43,593 nt of DNA from Bradyrhizobium hipponense (GTDB lineage: Bacteria; Pseudomonadota; Alphaproteobacteria; Rhizobiales; Xanthobacteraceae): positions 1-43,593 of the forward strand of contig NZ_VSTH01000012.1 of NCBI RefSeq assembly GCF_008123965.1. The letters run 5' to 3'. Every line of letters begins with the position of its first letter. Position 1 is the stretch's first letter. Of this stretch, positions 17,444 to 25,426 are shown in pieces. A model generated the notes under the pieces. The model was not told where the DNA came from and did no database searches. It saw only the letters and a program-made list of their open reading frames with translations. The position numbers and the translations under genes were made by a program.

Positions 17444-18491
17444 GGAGGGCTCCGGAGGTCGAGGCAAAGGGAGAGGCTGGCAGCGGCGGCAGGCGCGCCG
17501 GTGTACCGGCCGCGGCGAGTGTCAGCGCGCGCACCACGATGCGGCGCGCGAGCTCGATCTTGAAGGCATTGTCGCCGGACGGCTTGGCGTCACCGAGCGC
17601 GCGCCAGGCGGCTTCCTGGAACGCGTCTGCCGTCGGCGCGACGTCCCTGAGCACGTCTTCTGCGGTGCGCGCGCGCCACGGCTTTGCGGCGACGCCACCG
17701 AGCGCGAGCCGCGCCTGCTTGATCTTGCCATTCTCGATCTGCAACGCAGCAGCGGCCGAGACGACGGCAAAGGCATAGGACGTGCGCTCGCGAACCTTGA
17801 GGTAGCCCGCATGCGCGGCGAAGCCGCGTGCCGCCGGCGGCAGACGCACCGCGACGATGAGGTCGCCGGGCTCGAGCGTGGAGTCGCGCGCCGGTGTATC
17901 GCCGGGCAAGCGATGCAATTCGTCAAGTACGATTTCGCGCCGGCCGTTACTGCCCTCGATCTCGACGACCGCATCAAGTGCGACAAGCGGAACGCAGAAA
18001 TCGGAAGGATGCGTGGCGATGCAGCTGTCGCTCCAGCCGAGCACGGCGTGCGACCGGTTCTCACCATCGCGGGCATCGCAACCGCTGCCGGCTGCGCGCT
18101 TGTTGCAGCGGCTGGCGGTGTCGTAGAAATAGGCGCAGCGCGTCCGTTGCAACAGATTGCCGCCGACCGTCGCGGCGTTACGCAGTTGCGCGGAGGCACC
18201 GGAGAGCAGCGCTTCTGCCACGGCAGGATAGGACCGTACGAACTCGGCATCATGCGCCAGATCGGCATTGCGCACGAGCGCGCCGATGCGCAGCGCCCCG
18301 TCGGGGAGATGCTCGATGCGGTCGAGCCCTCCGAGATGGGTGACATCAACCAGGCGATCCGGGCGGCTGATATTCCCCTTCATCAGATCGAGCAAATTGG
18401 TGCCGGCAGCAAGATAGACGGCGCCCGGCTGGGCGGCCGCGGCAACGGCCTCCTCGACCGTGGTCGGCCTGACATAATCGAACGGTTTCAT
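17436..18491 (-). CDS. FAD-binding subunit of a xanthine dehydrogenase-family enzyme (PaoB-like)
   Basis: A 351-residue FAD subunit with the N-terminal FAD-binding signature YLAAGTNLLDLMK and ATVGGNLLQRTRC. Four Cys at about 119, 129, 138 and 157 lie in an inserted loop, matching the extra 4Fe-4S cluster of PaoB-type subunits. It passes electrons from the iron-sulfur subunit to its acceptor. The start overlaps the upstream small-subunit stop by four bases (ATGA). A longer in-frame extension reads into that gene and is rejected. Confidence 0.9.
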   Translation of the reverse strand: MKPFDYVRPTTVEEAVAAAAQPGAVYLAAGTNLLDLMKGNISRPDRLVDVTHLGGLDRIEHLPDGALRIGALVRNADLAHDAEFVRSYPAVAEALLSGASAQLRNAATVGGNLLQRTRCAYFYDTASRCNKRAAGSGCDARDGENRSHAVLGWSDSCIATHPSDFCVPLVALDAVVEIEGSNGRREIVLDELHRLPGDTPARDSTLEPGDLIVAVRLPPAARGFAAHAGYLKVRERTSYAFAVVSAAAALQIENGKIKQARLALGGVAAKPWRARTAEDVLRDVAPTADAFQEAAWRALGDAKPSGDNAFKIELARRIVVRALTLAAAGTPARLPPLPASPFASTSGALHV

Positions 18492-18985
18492 GCGGAGCGC
18501 CTCTGGTTGGTTTCGTCCATGCGTCCTTGCGCCTCCAGCACGGCATCGACGATGCCGGCATAGGCGCCGCAGCGGCAGAGATTGCCGCTCATGCATTCGC
18601 GGATCCGCTCGGGATCGTTGCCGGCCTGGCCTTCGCGCATCATGCCGATCGCGCTCATGATCTGGCCGGGCGTGCAGAACCCGCACTGGAAGCCATCATG
18701 GGCGATGAAGGCGGCTTGTACGGGGTGAAGCTGGTCGCCATGCGCCACACCTTCGATGGTGAGGATGTCGGCGCCGTCGTGGCTGATGGCGAGCGCGAGG
18801 CATGAGTTGATGCGCTTGCCGTCGACGAGAATGGTGCACGCGCCGCACTGGCCGCGGTCGCATCCCTTCTTGGTTCCGGTGAGATGGAGGCGCTCACGCA
18901 GGAGATCGAGCAGCGTGACGCGCGGATCGTCGAGGACGAAGTCGCGCCGCGCACCGTTCACGGTGAGGCTGATGGAGTGGTTCAT
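18488..18985 (-). CDS. 2Fe-2S subunit of a xanthine dehydrogenase-family enzyme (PaoA-like)
   Basis: A 165-residue protein with two iron-sulfur domains: a plant-ferredoxin-type cluster (C42, C47, C50, C62 in GCDRGQCGAC and beyond) and a four-helix domain with C101, C104, C137 and C139 (QCGFCTPG and CRCG). It is the first gene of the minus-strand operon. Unlike E. coli PaoA it has no N-terminal twin-arginine signal, so this complex is probably cytoplasmic. The gene is divergent from a TetR regulator. Confidence 0.93.
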   Translation of the reverse strand: MNHSISLTVNGARRDFVLDDPRVTLLDLLRERLHLTGTKKGCDRGQCGACTILVDGKRINSCLALAISHDGADILTIEGVAHGDQLHPVQAAFIAHDGFQCGFCTPGQIMSAIGMMREGQAGNDPERIRECMSGNLCRCGAYAGIVDAVLEAQGRMDETNQRRSA

Positions 18986-19228
18986 ACAAGGCTCCGATCA
19001 GATATGGACATGAGTGATCGCGCGTCGCGCCACCGCCGTGGCCGCCGTCGATTTCTGCGCCGACCGGACACGATCCGAGCCAACGTATCGACGAAGATAC
19101 GGAGGCGCCCTCCGCTTAACAAGGGTTGCCGGAAAATATTTGGAATTCGTCAAAAGCCAGTGCGCAGACAACGCGATGCAGCCTAGCCAAGGGTTCAATC
19201 TAACCAATTCGTGATCTACATTGCCGGC
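18986..19228. other. Divergent intergenic region of the hydroxylase/TetR pair
   Basis: A 243-bp region expected to hold the promoters of both divergent units. It contains the inverted repeat at 19084-19101 and an adjoining GGAGG-CGC-CCTCC palindrome at 19101-19113. No clear sigma70 hexamers were identified by eye. Confidence 0.4.
19084..19101. promoter_or_regulatory. Candidate TetR operator (CGTATC-N6-GATACG)
   Basis: A perfect inverted repeat with six-base arms CGTATC and GATACG around six bases, the usual size for a TetR-family operator. It is placed about 100 bp upstream of the hydroxylase operon start and 130 bp upstream of the TetR start. The adjacent TetR protein is the likely binder. 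Confidence 0.5.
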
Positions 19229-19867
19229 ATGGACGACCACGCCGACCAGATCCGCAAGCCCCGCGCCGATGCCGTGCGCAATCGCGAGCGCGTGCTCGAG
19301 GCGGCGAAAACCGTGTTCAACGCGGGCGGCCCCGAGGCGAGCCTCGAGGCCGTCGCAAAACGCGCCGGCGTCGGCATTGGCACGCTCTACCGGCATTTCC
19401 CGACGCGCGAGGACTTGTACGAGGCGGTGTACCGGCGCGAGGTCGAGCAGCTCAGCGAGCTCGCCGAGCATTTGCGAAGCGCCAAGGACCCCGTCGATGC
19501 GCTGCGCCGCTGGCTGCGGTCCGCTGTCGAATTCGTTGCCACAAAAAAAGGCATGTCGGCCGCGCTGGCGCTAACCTTCCAGAGTTCGTCGGAACTCGCC
19601 GCCTTCTCGATGGACCGGTTGACCAAGGCGATCGGCTCGCTGCTCGACCGTGCGGTCGCGGCCGGTCAGATGCGTGCCGATATCAGCCCGGAAGACCTGC
19701 TCAGGGCCCTGATCGGAATGTGCTACATGCACGACCAGCCCGGCTGGCAGTCCTCGGTGCTGCGGATGCTCGACGTGTTCGTCGATGGGCTGTGCATTCA
19801 GACAGCAGCCAAAGCGAAAGTGCGCTCCGCCAAACCAGCAAAGCCGTCCGCAAAGCGGATTCGCTAG
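19229..19867 (+). CDS. TetR/AcrR family transcriptional regulator
   Basis: A 212-residue repressor-type protein. The N-terminal helix-turn-helix is clear (RNRERVLEAAKTVF then LEAVAKRAGVGIGTLYRHFPTREDL, about residues 18-60) and is followed by an all-helical ligand domain and a basic Lys/Ala-rich tail. I chose the ATG at 19229; a GTG at 19211 would add six residues and has no better ribosome site. It is divergent from the molybdenum hydroxylase operon and probably represses it. The ligand is likely that enzyme's substrate, an inference. It ends two bases before the convergent LysR gene. Confidence 0.88.
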   Translation: MDDHADQIRKPRADAVRNRERVLEAAKTVFNAGGPEASLEAVAKRAGVGIGTLYRHFPTREDLYEAVYRREVEQLSELAEHLRSAKDPVDALRRWLRSAVEFVATKKGMSAALALTFQSSSELAAFSMDRLTKAIGSLLDRAVAAGQMRADISPEDLLRALIGMCYMHDQPGWQSSVLRMLDVFVDGLCIQTAAKAKVRSAKPAKPSAKRIR

Positions 19868-19869
19868 CG

Positions 19870-20760
19870 TCACCCTGTCAGGATCGGCTTTAGCGCCTCG
19901 CGCTGGCGCACGATGAAGTCGAAGAAGGCGGCGATCCGCGGCACGCGCCGGAGATCGGGATGCGTCAGGATGCGCCAGCTCCGCGTCAATTCCGGAATCG
20001 GGCCAAGGACGCGGACGAGATCGGCTTCGGCATCGCCGAGCGCGACGGGAAGCGGACCGATACCGACGCCGGACTTGATCGCGGAAACGAGGCCAAGCAC
20101 GCTGTTAACGCGCGCAGCCATCTTGGCATTGGGCGCGACCTCCTTCAGCCATTTGACGGCGCGGTGATTGGCAAGGGATTCGTCCAGCCCGACCAGCAAA
20201 TGACGCGTGAGGTCCTCGACACGCTCCGGGGGGCCGTGCCGGTCGAGATACTCGCGGCTGGCGTAAACCGCCCAGATCGACTCGGCGATCTTGCGCCCGA
20301 CCAGCTCGTCGTCGGTATCGCCCGAGCGAAAAGCGATATCGACCTCGCCCTTCGACAGGTCGAGATAGCCGTCGCTCATCACGAATTCGACGCGCAGCGC
20401 GGGATGCAGCGCGTGAAAATCGCCGACGAGACCGGATTGGATGAGCCGGGCGACGATCGGCTCGGGACAGGTGACGCGAATCACGCCCTTCATATCCTGC
20501 TCGGCGTCGATCGTCCGGCGCTGGAAGTCGTCGATGGTGGCTTCGATCCGCTCGGCATAGGGCAGCATGATGTGACCGAATTCGGTGAGGCGGTAGCCGC
20601 TCGGCTGACGCGTCACCAGAGCGCGGCCGAGCCGCCGCTCCAGCTCATCGAGCCGCCGGTGCACGGTCGACTGGCTGAGGCCGAGCGCCTTGCCGGCGGC
20701 AATGGTGCTGCCGTGCCGCGCGACCGCCAGGAGATATTTGAGGTCGTTCCAGTCGAACAT
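19870..20760 (-). CDS. LysR family transcriptional regulator
   Basis: A 296-residue LysR regulator. The winged helix-turn-helix is at the N terminus (LKYLLAVARHGSTIAAGKALGLSQSTVHRRLDELE, about 6-40) and the effector-binding domain spans about 90-290. The start ATG at 20760 is supported by the conserved MFDWNDLKYL opening; an upstream ATG at 20796 is unlikely. It is divergent from a secreted cupin gene, and a 17-bp inverted repeat lies 19 bp upstream of its start. Target genes and inducer are unknown. Confidence 0.88.
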   Translation of the reverse strand: MFDWNDLKYLLAVARHGSTIAAGKALGLSQSTVHRRLDELERRLGRALVTRQPSGYRLTEFGHIMLPYAERIEATIDDFQRRTIDAEQDMKGVIRVTCPEPIVARLIQSGLVGDFHALHPALRVEFVMSDGYLDLSKGEVDIAFRSGDTDDELVGRKIAESIWAVYASREYLDRHGPPERVEDLTRHLLVGLDESLANHRAVKWLKEVAPNAKMAARVNSVLGLVSAIKSGVGIGPLPVALGDAEADLVRVLGPIPELTRSWRILTHPDLRRVPRIAAFFDFIVRQREALKPILTG

Positions 20761-20778
20761 AAGACGATTATGCACTTC

Positions 20779-20795
20779 TGCGGCCGCTGGCCGCA
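20779..20795. promoter_or_regulatory. Candidate LysR-region operator (TGCGGCC-N3-GGCCGCA)
   Basis: A perfect inverted repeat with seven-base arms TGCGGCC and GGCCGCA separated by GCT, located between the divergent LysR and cupin genes. It is close to the LysR start, fitting autoregulation. It is GC-only apart from the end T and A, so chance is not excluded. Confidence 0.4.
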
Positions 20796-20868
20796 ATGTT
20801 GCAGCTCCCGCGCCTGAACGACGGCAACTAGGCTGATGTTTTCAGCGACTTACATATGGAGACTTCGG

Positions 20869-21285
20869 ATGCGCCCCCATTTCGTTCTCAGTGCCGCAAT
20901 CGTTCTGGGATGGTCGGCCGCAGCCGCCGCGCAGGACCACGGGGCACAGGGTATCGCCAAACCGAATCTGGTGCTTGGCCAAGTGGTTGAAGGCTTACCG
21001 AAGGACGAAAAGCAGTCCGTGCGGGTGATGACCGCATCGTTCAAGCCGGGCGACAAGACGCCCTATCATAGCCACCGCTTCCCGGTGACTGTCTACGTGC
21101 TCGAAGGCGCCTTCACACTCGAGCTCGAGGGCAAGCCGCCGCTGACGGTGAAGGCCGGTGAGGCACTGGTGGAACCTCCGAACGTTGCGATGACCGGCTA
21201 CAATCGGACGAACGGCGAGACCAGGGTCGTGGTCTTCTATGTCAGCGCGGTCGACACGCCCTTCCTCGATCCGCTGTCACATTAG
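20869..21285 (+). CDS. Secreted single-domain cupin protein
   Basis: A 138-residue protein with a Sec signal peptide (VLSAAIVLGWSAAAAAQ) and one cupin domain. Cupin motif 1 is visible as PYHSHRFPVTVYVLEGAFTLE and motif 2 around GEALVEPPNVAM, where the usual His is not obvious. The start ATG has GGAGA about six bases upstream. Such small exported cupins have been linked to metal-dependent dioxygenase or isomerase roles, but this one cannot be assigned. It is divergent from LysR and 45 bp before a DUF4864 gene. Confidence 0.8.
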   Translation: MRPHFVLSAAIVLGWSAAAAAQDHGAQGIAKPNLVLGQVVEGLPKDEKQSVRVMTASFKPGDKTPYHSHRFPVTVYVLEGAFTLELEGKPPLTVKAGEALVEPPNVAMTGYNRTNGETRVVVFYVSAVDTPFLDPLSH

Positions 21286-21330
21286 GCCGTTTGCCTGAAC
21301 ATCCGCGTGGCGCTACCCTTGCTGGACCGG

Positions 21331-21756
21331 ATGACCAAGCGAGGTTTTGCCGTGCATGCGCTCCTTGTCCTGATATTTGTGCTGCTGAGTGGCACTTCCG
21401 CACGCGCGGCCGACGATGTCGCGGCGGCACAGGGCGTGATCCGCGCCCAGGAGCAGGCATTCGTCCGCGATGATTCGGCGGCTGCCTATTCCTACGCCGC
21501 GCCAGCGATCCGGGAAATATTCCCCGCACCGGACATCTTCATGTCGATGGTGCAAAACGGCTACGCGCCGGTCTACCGGCACAAGAGTTTTGAGTTCGGC
21601 GAGAGCAAGATCGAAGGCAGCCGGATCGCGCAGCGCGTCCACATCGTCGATGCCAATGGCGAAGCCTGGGAGGCGCTCTACACGCTCGAGCAGCAGAGCG
21701 ATGGCAGCTACAAGATCACCGGCTGCTCGCTGTTGAAGGCGGGACAGGCGGTCTAG
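21331..21756 (+). CDS. DUF4864 family secreted protein
   Basis: A 141-residue exported protein of unknown function. After the signal peptide (HALLVLIFVLLSGTSARAAD) comes the DUF4864 pattern: VIRAQEQAFVRDDSAAAYSYAAP, IREIFP, NGYAPVYRHKSFEFGE and a C-terminal LEQQSDGSYKITGCSLL. The fold resembles the NTF2-like superfamily. A GTG at 21307 is an alternative start, but the ATG at 21331 gives a better signal peptide. It ends four bases inside the 3' end of the convergent MFS gene. Confidence 0.8.
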   Translation: MTKRGFAVHALLVLIFVLLSGTSARAADDVAAAQGVIRAQEQAFVRDDSAAAYSYAAPAIREIFPAPDIFMSMVQNGYAPVYRHKSFEFGESKIEGSRIAQRVHIVDANGEAWEALYTLEQQSDGSYKITGCSLLKAGQAV

Positions 21757-23042
21757 GTCGCAAAGCCCGGCCCGGTCCTGACGGAATTCATGCGCGAGCG
21801 GATCAGCAGCAGCACGACGATTCCGATATTGAGCGCATTCCATGCCACGCCATTGGCGAACGCCGCGGCGTAGGAGCCAGTGCCGTCGAAGATGACGCCG
21901 GAGACCCAACCGCCGAATGACATGCCGAACACCGACGCGAAGATCACGATGCCGACGCGCGTTGCCGCCTCGCTGGCCGGCATCGCCTCGCGCACGATAA
22001 TGGCGTAGCTCGGCACGATGCCGCCCTGGAACAGGCCGAACATCGCGGAAATCAGATAGAGCGAGGTGAGGCTGTCGAAGAACAGGTAAAACACCAGCGC
22101 GAAGCCCTGGGCCACCGATCCGATCAGCAGCGTGGGAATGCCGCCGATCTTGTCGGCGAGATATCCCGAGCCGATCCGGCTGACGATGCCGCAGGCCATC
22201 ATCAGCGACAGCATCTCCGCCCCTCGCGCCACGCCAAAACCGAGATCGCCGCAATAGGCGACGATGTGGACCTGCGGCATCGCCATGGCAACGCAGCAGG
22301 AGATGGAGGCGATCGAGAGCAGGATCGTCAGCGTGTTGGTCGAAAGCTTGAGGTCGATCCGCGGCGGCGCCGCGTTGGCGTGATTGCGGACCTTGTCGTC
22401 ACCCATCTGCGAACGCAGGACCAGCACAAGTATCGTCATCAGGCTGGCGCAGACGAGGCCGATGCCGATGTGGGTGTAGCGCCAGCCGTAGTTCTGCATG
22501 CCGAAGCTCACGATCGGCGGCCAAATAGTGCCGGCGACGTAATTGCCGCTGGCGACGATGGTCACGGCCAGCCCGCGATAGCGCTCGAACCAGTGCGAAG
22601 CCTCCGCCATCAGCGGCGCGAAGGTCGCCGAGGTGCCGAGCCCGATCAGGAAGTAGGCGGCGACGAACTGCCAGAGCATGGTCGAGAGCCCGGCCAGCAT
22701 ATTGGCGACGCCGAGGAAGGCGATGCTGATCGCCATCGCCGGCACGATGCCGAAGCGGTCGGTGATCTTGCCGGCGATCACGCCGCCGAGGCCGAACCCG
22801 AACATCATGAGGGTGAAGGCCAGCGACACCGCGCCGCGCGTGGCGGCGAACTCGGCCTGCACCACGGGAATCACGACCACGACCGCCCACATGCCGACGG
22901 CGCCGATCGATCCGATCAGAAGCGCAATAATGAGCCGCACCCAGGCCTGACGGGAGTCAGGGGTGAAAGAAGCAGGTCGTTGTCCTGGATTCGGCGCGTG
23001 CACGCGCGGAACATGTTCGGTGATCGTCCCACGGTCAAGCAT
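21753..23042 (-). CDS. MFS transporter
   Basis: A 429-residue major facilitator superfamily protein with about 12 hydrophobic segments. Recognisable features are the helix-1 region LIIALLIGSIGAVGMWAVVVVIP, the loop 2-3 motif GVIAGKITDRFG and a symmetric motif LADKIGG in the second half. It resembles oxalate/formate antiporter and monocarboxylate-type members, so an organic-acid substrate is a guess. The ATG at 23042 is preferred; the frame remains open to 23111. It is divergent from the copper cluster and convergent with DUF4864. Confidence 0.8.
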   Translation of the reverse strand: MLDRGTITEHVPRVHAPNPGQRPASFTPDSRQAWVRLIIALLIGSIGAVGMWAVVVVIPVVQAEFAATRGAVSLAFTLMMFGFGLGGVIAGKITDRFGIVPAMAISIAFLGVANMLAGLSTMLWQFVAAYFLIGLGTSATFAPLMAEASHWFERYRGLAVTIVASGNYVAGTIWPPIVSFGMQNYGWRYTHIGIGLVCASLMTILVLVLRSQMGDDKVRNHANAAPPRIDLKLSTNTLTILLSIASISCCVAMAMPQVHIVAYCGDLGFGVARGAEMLSLMMACGIVSRIGSGYLADKIGGIPTLLIGSVAQGFALVFYLFFDSLTSLYLISAMFGLFQGGIVPSYAIIVREAMPASEAATRVGIVIFASVFGMSFGGWVSGVIFDGTGSYAAAFANGVAWNALNIGIVVLLLIRSRMNSVRTGPGFAT

Positions 23043-23104
23043 TGTGCCGCGATATTGGGCATGCGCGGTGCACTGCGGTAAGAAGTGCTTGGCGAAATCC
23101 CGAT

Positions 23105-23110
23105 TTGACA
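23105..23110 (+). promoter_or_regulatory. TTGACA -35 element before the copper cluster
   Basis: A perfect TTGACA occurs in the gap between the divergent MFS gene and the His-rich gene. A -10 element 17 bases further on is poor, which is compatible with an activator-dependent promoter. Transcription from here would begin near 23140, arguing that the His-rich protein starts at 23163 or 23193 rather than 23127. Confidence 0.35.
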
Positions 23111-23162
23111 TTAATTTGCAATCTGCGTGTGCATCATGGCGCGCGACAGGTATTTCGGACGC

Positions 23163-23603
23163 ATGTTCCTTCGGTTGACGCGATCAGTACGGATGAAGGT
23201 GGGATGGCTCGTTGCCCTCGCCTATCTGTTCTGCGTCGTCGCGCCGGCCGCGGCACTTGCCTTGGGCACGGCGGCGCCATGCCTGACCGATGACGCCGTG
23301 CTGGGCGATCTTGTGCCGGCGCATCATCAGACAAGCCACAATCACGCGGGCAACGCGGCGCATGATCATGCCAAGGGCCATGGTCATGACCACGCCGCTG
23401 CGCAGGATGCGCCCGCACAGCATCATCACGACGGCAAAGGCAAGCCGGGCCCGTGCTGCGGGACGATGTGCATGACGGCGCTGCCGGCCGATCTGCCTGA
23501 TATCGCAAAGCCGATCCGGCCGATCTCCACTTGCGCCCCGGAGGTCGCCGTTCGCGTGCACAGCGAGGCGCCGCCCCTGCTCTACCGCCCTCCCATCGTC
23601 TGA
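23163..23603 (+). CDS. His-rich secreted protein at the head of the copper cluster
   Basis: About 146 residues with a hydrophobic signal sequence (WLVALAYLFCVVAPAAALAL). A His/Ala/Gly-rich metal-binding-like stretch (HHQTSHNHAGNAAHDHAKGH and further) and a Cys/Met group GPCCGTMCMTAL follow. Copper or another soft metal is a plausible ligand. The family is not one I can name. Start choice is uncertain: ATGs at 23127, 23136, 23163 and 23193 are in frame, and 23163 or 23193 fit the upstream TTGACA best. It is followed on the same strand by a lipoprotein, a TolC-type protein and a multicopper oxidase, so it probably belongs to that operon. Confidence 0.65.
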   Translation: MFLRLTRSVRMKVGWLVALAYLFCVVAPAAALALGTAAPCLTDDAVLGDLVPAHHQTSHNHAGNAAHDHAKGHGHDHAAAQDAPAQHHHDGKGKPGPCCGTMCMTALPADLPDIAKPIRPISTCAPEVAVRVHSEAPPLLYRPPIV

Positions 23604-23682
23604 CCTGAACATCGTCACGACTTGAGGCGTCGTGCGTCTGCGCGCGCACGCCTGTGGTCCTCAGACAGATCAGGGATGATTC

Positions 23683-23967
23683 ATGCTTACGCTTCTCGGG
23701 GCGAGAACCACCGCCGTATTCTCGGCGCGTGGACGGCACTTTCGACTCGGATGGACGCTGCTGGCCGCGGTCGGACTGGCGCTGTCCGGCTGCATGCCGG
23801 CCGCCGTGCCGCTCGCCAGCGCCGACCCTGCCAATCCAGCAGCCAGGGTCGCGCCTGTCGGCTATCGCTCGACCATCGCTCCCTACACCAGCCTGCGGCC
23901 CGCGACACCGGCACCATGGCGCGAACGCAACGACAGCGTTGCACCGCAGCCCAAGCAACACCCGTAG
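23683..23967 (+). CDS. Small lipoprotein of the copper cluster
   Basis: A 94-residue protein with a hydrophobic segment ending in a lipobox, LALSGC (Cys at about residue 37), so it is probably lipid-anchored. The mature part is Pro/Ala-rich (PAARVAPVGYRSTIAPYTSLRP) with no recognised domain. It precedes the TolC-type gene by 9 bp, which indicates co-transcription. Function unknown. Confidence 0.7.
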   Translation: MLTLLGARTTAVFSARGRHFRLGWTLLAAVGLALSGCMPAAVPLASADPANPAARVAPVGYRSTIAPYTSLRPATPAPWRERNDSVAPQPKQHP

Positions 23968-23976
23968 GAGCGCGCC

Positions 23977-25413
23977 ATGGCACACCATTTTGCGCGCGGC
24001 CTGCTGCTGGCTGCGCTCGGCCTCTCCGCACCCGGTCTTGCCGGCTGCGCCGCCTTCTCGCCTGACAGCGGCATGTCCGCGGTCTCGGACCTGACCAGCC
24101 AGACTATCCACAAGGACGTGGCTTTCGTCCGGTCGCCTGAGGGCGCGGAGGCGGCCAGCGGAACCGTCCGCCGGCTATTGTCGCGCACGCTGAGCACGGA
24201 CGCGGCGGTGCAGATCGCGCTGCTCAACAACAAGGGACTTCAAGCCGCCTATAACGAGCTAGCGCTGGCCGAAACTGACCTCGTCGAACAGAGCCTGCCG
24301 CCCAATCCGGTGTTCTCGGTTTCGCGCATCAGCGGCAATGGCGCGAGCGAGATCGAACGCCAGGTGGTTGGCGACATCCTGGCGCTGGCAACGCTACCGT
24401 TCCGTTCCGACATCGCGCGCGAGCGTTTCCGGCAGGCGCAGTTGCGCGCGGCACTGGCGACGCTCCGGCTCGCCGCCGATGTGCGGCGCGCCCATGTCAG
24501 GGCTGTCGCGGCCAACGAGATGGTGGTGCTGCTGACGGACGCGAAATCGACGGCGGAATCGACCGCGCAGCTCGCGGTCAAGCTCGGCGAGACCGGCTCG
24601 CTCAACAAGCTCGACCAGGCCCGCGAGCAGGTATTTTACGCCGAGACCACCGCCGATCTCGCCACCGCGCGTCAGGCCGCGACGAGTGGGCGGGAAAGGC
24701 TCGCGCGCCTGATGGGGCTGTGGGACGACGGCCTCGACTTCCGTCTGCCCACTCAGCTCCCGCCATTGCCGCGCCGGCCACTGACGCTTCCATCCATCGA
24801 AGCCGACGCCGTCGGCCATCGCATCGACTTGCAGATCGCGCGGCTCGAGCTGACCTCGCTGGCCAAAGCGCTCGACCTCACCGAAGCGACGCGCTTCGTG
24901 ACGCTGCTTGATCTCGCCGGCATTTCCCGCCGGACCCAGGATCCGGACAGCGCGCCGTTCCGCGAACGCGGCTTCGACGTGCAGTTCCAGATCCCGATCT
25001 TCGACGGCGGCGAGGTGCGGGTGCGGCAGGCGGCGGAGACCTACAATCTCGCCTTCAATCGCCTGACCGAGCGCGCCGTCAACGTCCGCTCCGAAGCGCG
25101 CGATGCCTACCGCACCTACCGATCGACCTATGACATCGCCAGCCACTATCAGCGCGAGATCGTGCCGTTGCGAAAGATCATCACCGAGGAGATGCAGATC
25201 CGTTTCTCCAGCATGCAGGTCGATATCTTCGCGCTACTGACCGAAGCGCGGCAGCGTCTGGCATCGCTGCGCCGGGCGATCGATGCGAAGCAAAGCTACT
25301 TCCTCGCGCAGTCCGAGTTGCAGACTGTCGTCAATGGCGGCGGCTCGCCCGCCTCCGGCGGCGATAATCCGACCACCATCGCCGCGGCAGCACCTGCCGA
25401 GGGCGGCCACTGA
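23977..25413 (+). CDS. TolC/CusC-family outer-membrane efflux lipoprotein
   Basis: A 478-residue outer-membrane channel subunit. The signal ends in a lipobox LAGC, as in CusC-type lipoproteins. The body has two OEP-type repeats with long helices (for example IALLNNKGLQAAYNELALAETDLVEQ and LTERAVNVRSEARDAYRTYR). A trimer would form the exit duct of a tripartite pump. No membrane-fusion or RND gene is adjacent, so the partner pump must be elsewhere or the protein works with the multicopper oxidase system. The downstream oxidase ATG lies 13 bp after its stop. Confidence 0.85.
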   Translation: MAHHFARGLLLAALGLSAPGLAGCAAFSPDSGMSAVSDLTSQTIHKDVAFVRSPEGAEAASGTVRRLLSRTLSTDAAVQIALLNNKGLQAAYNELALAETDLVEQSLPPNPVFSVSRISGNGASEIERQVVGDILALATLPFRSDIARERFRQAQLRAALATLRLAADVRRAHVRAVAANEMVVLLTDAKSTAESTAQLAVKLGETGSLNKLDQAREQVFYAETTADLATARQAATSGRERLARLMGLWDDGLDFRLPTQLPPLPRRPLTLPSIEADAVGHRIDLQIARLELTSLAKALDLTEATRFVTLLDLAGISRRTQDPDSAPFRERGFDVQFQIPIFDGGEVRVRQAAETYNLAFNRLTERAVNVRSEARDAYRTYRSTYDIASHYQREIVPLRKIITEEMQIRFSSMQVDIFALLTEARQRLASLRRAIDAKQSYFLAQSELQTVVNGGGSPASGGDNPTTIAAAAPAEGGH

Positions 25414-25426
25414 GATGGAGGCCAAC

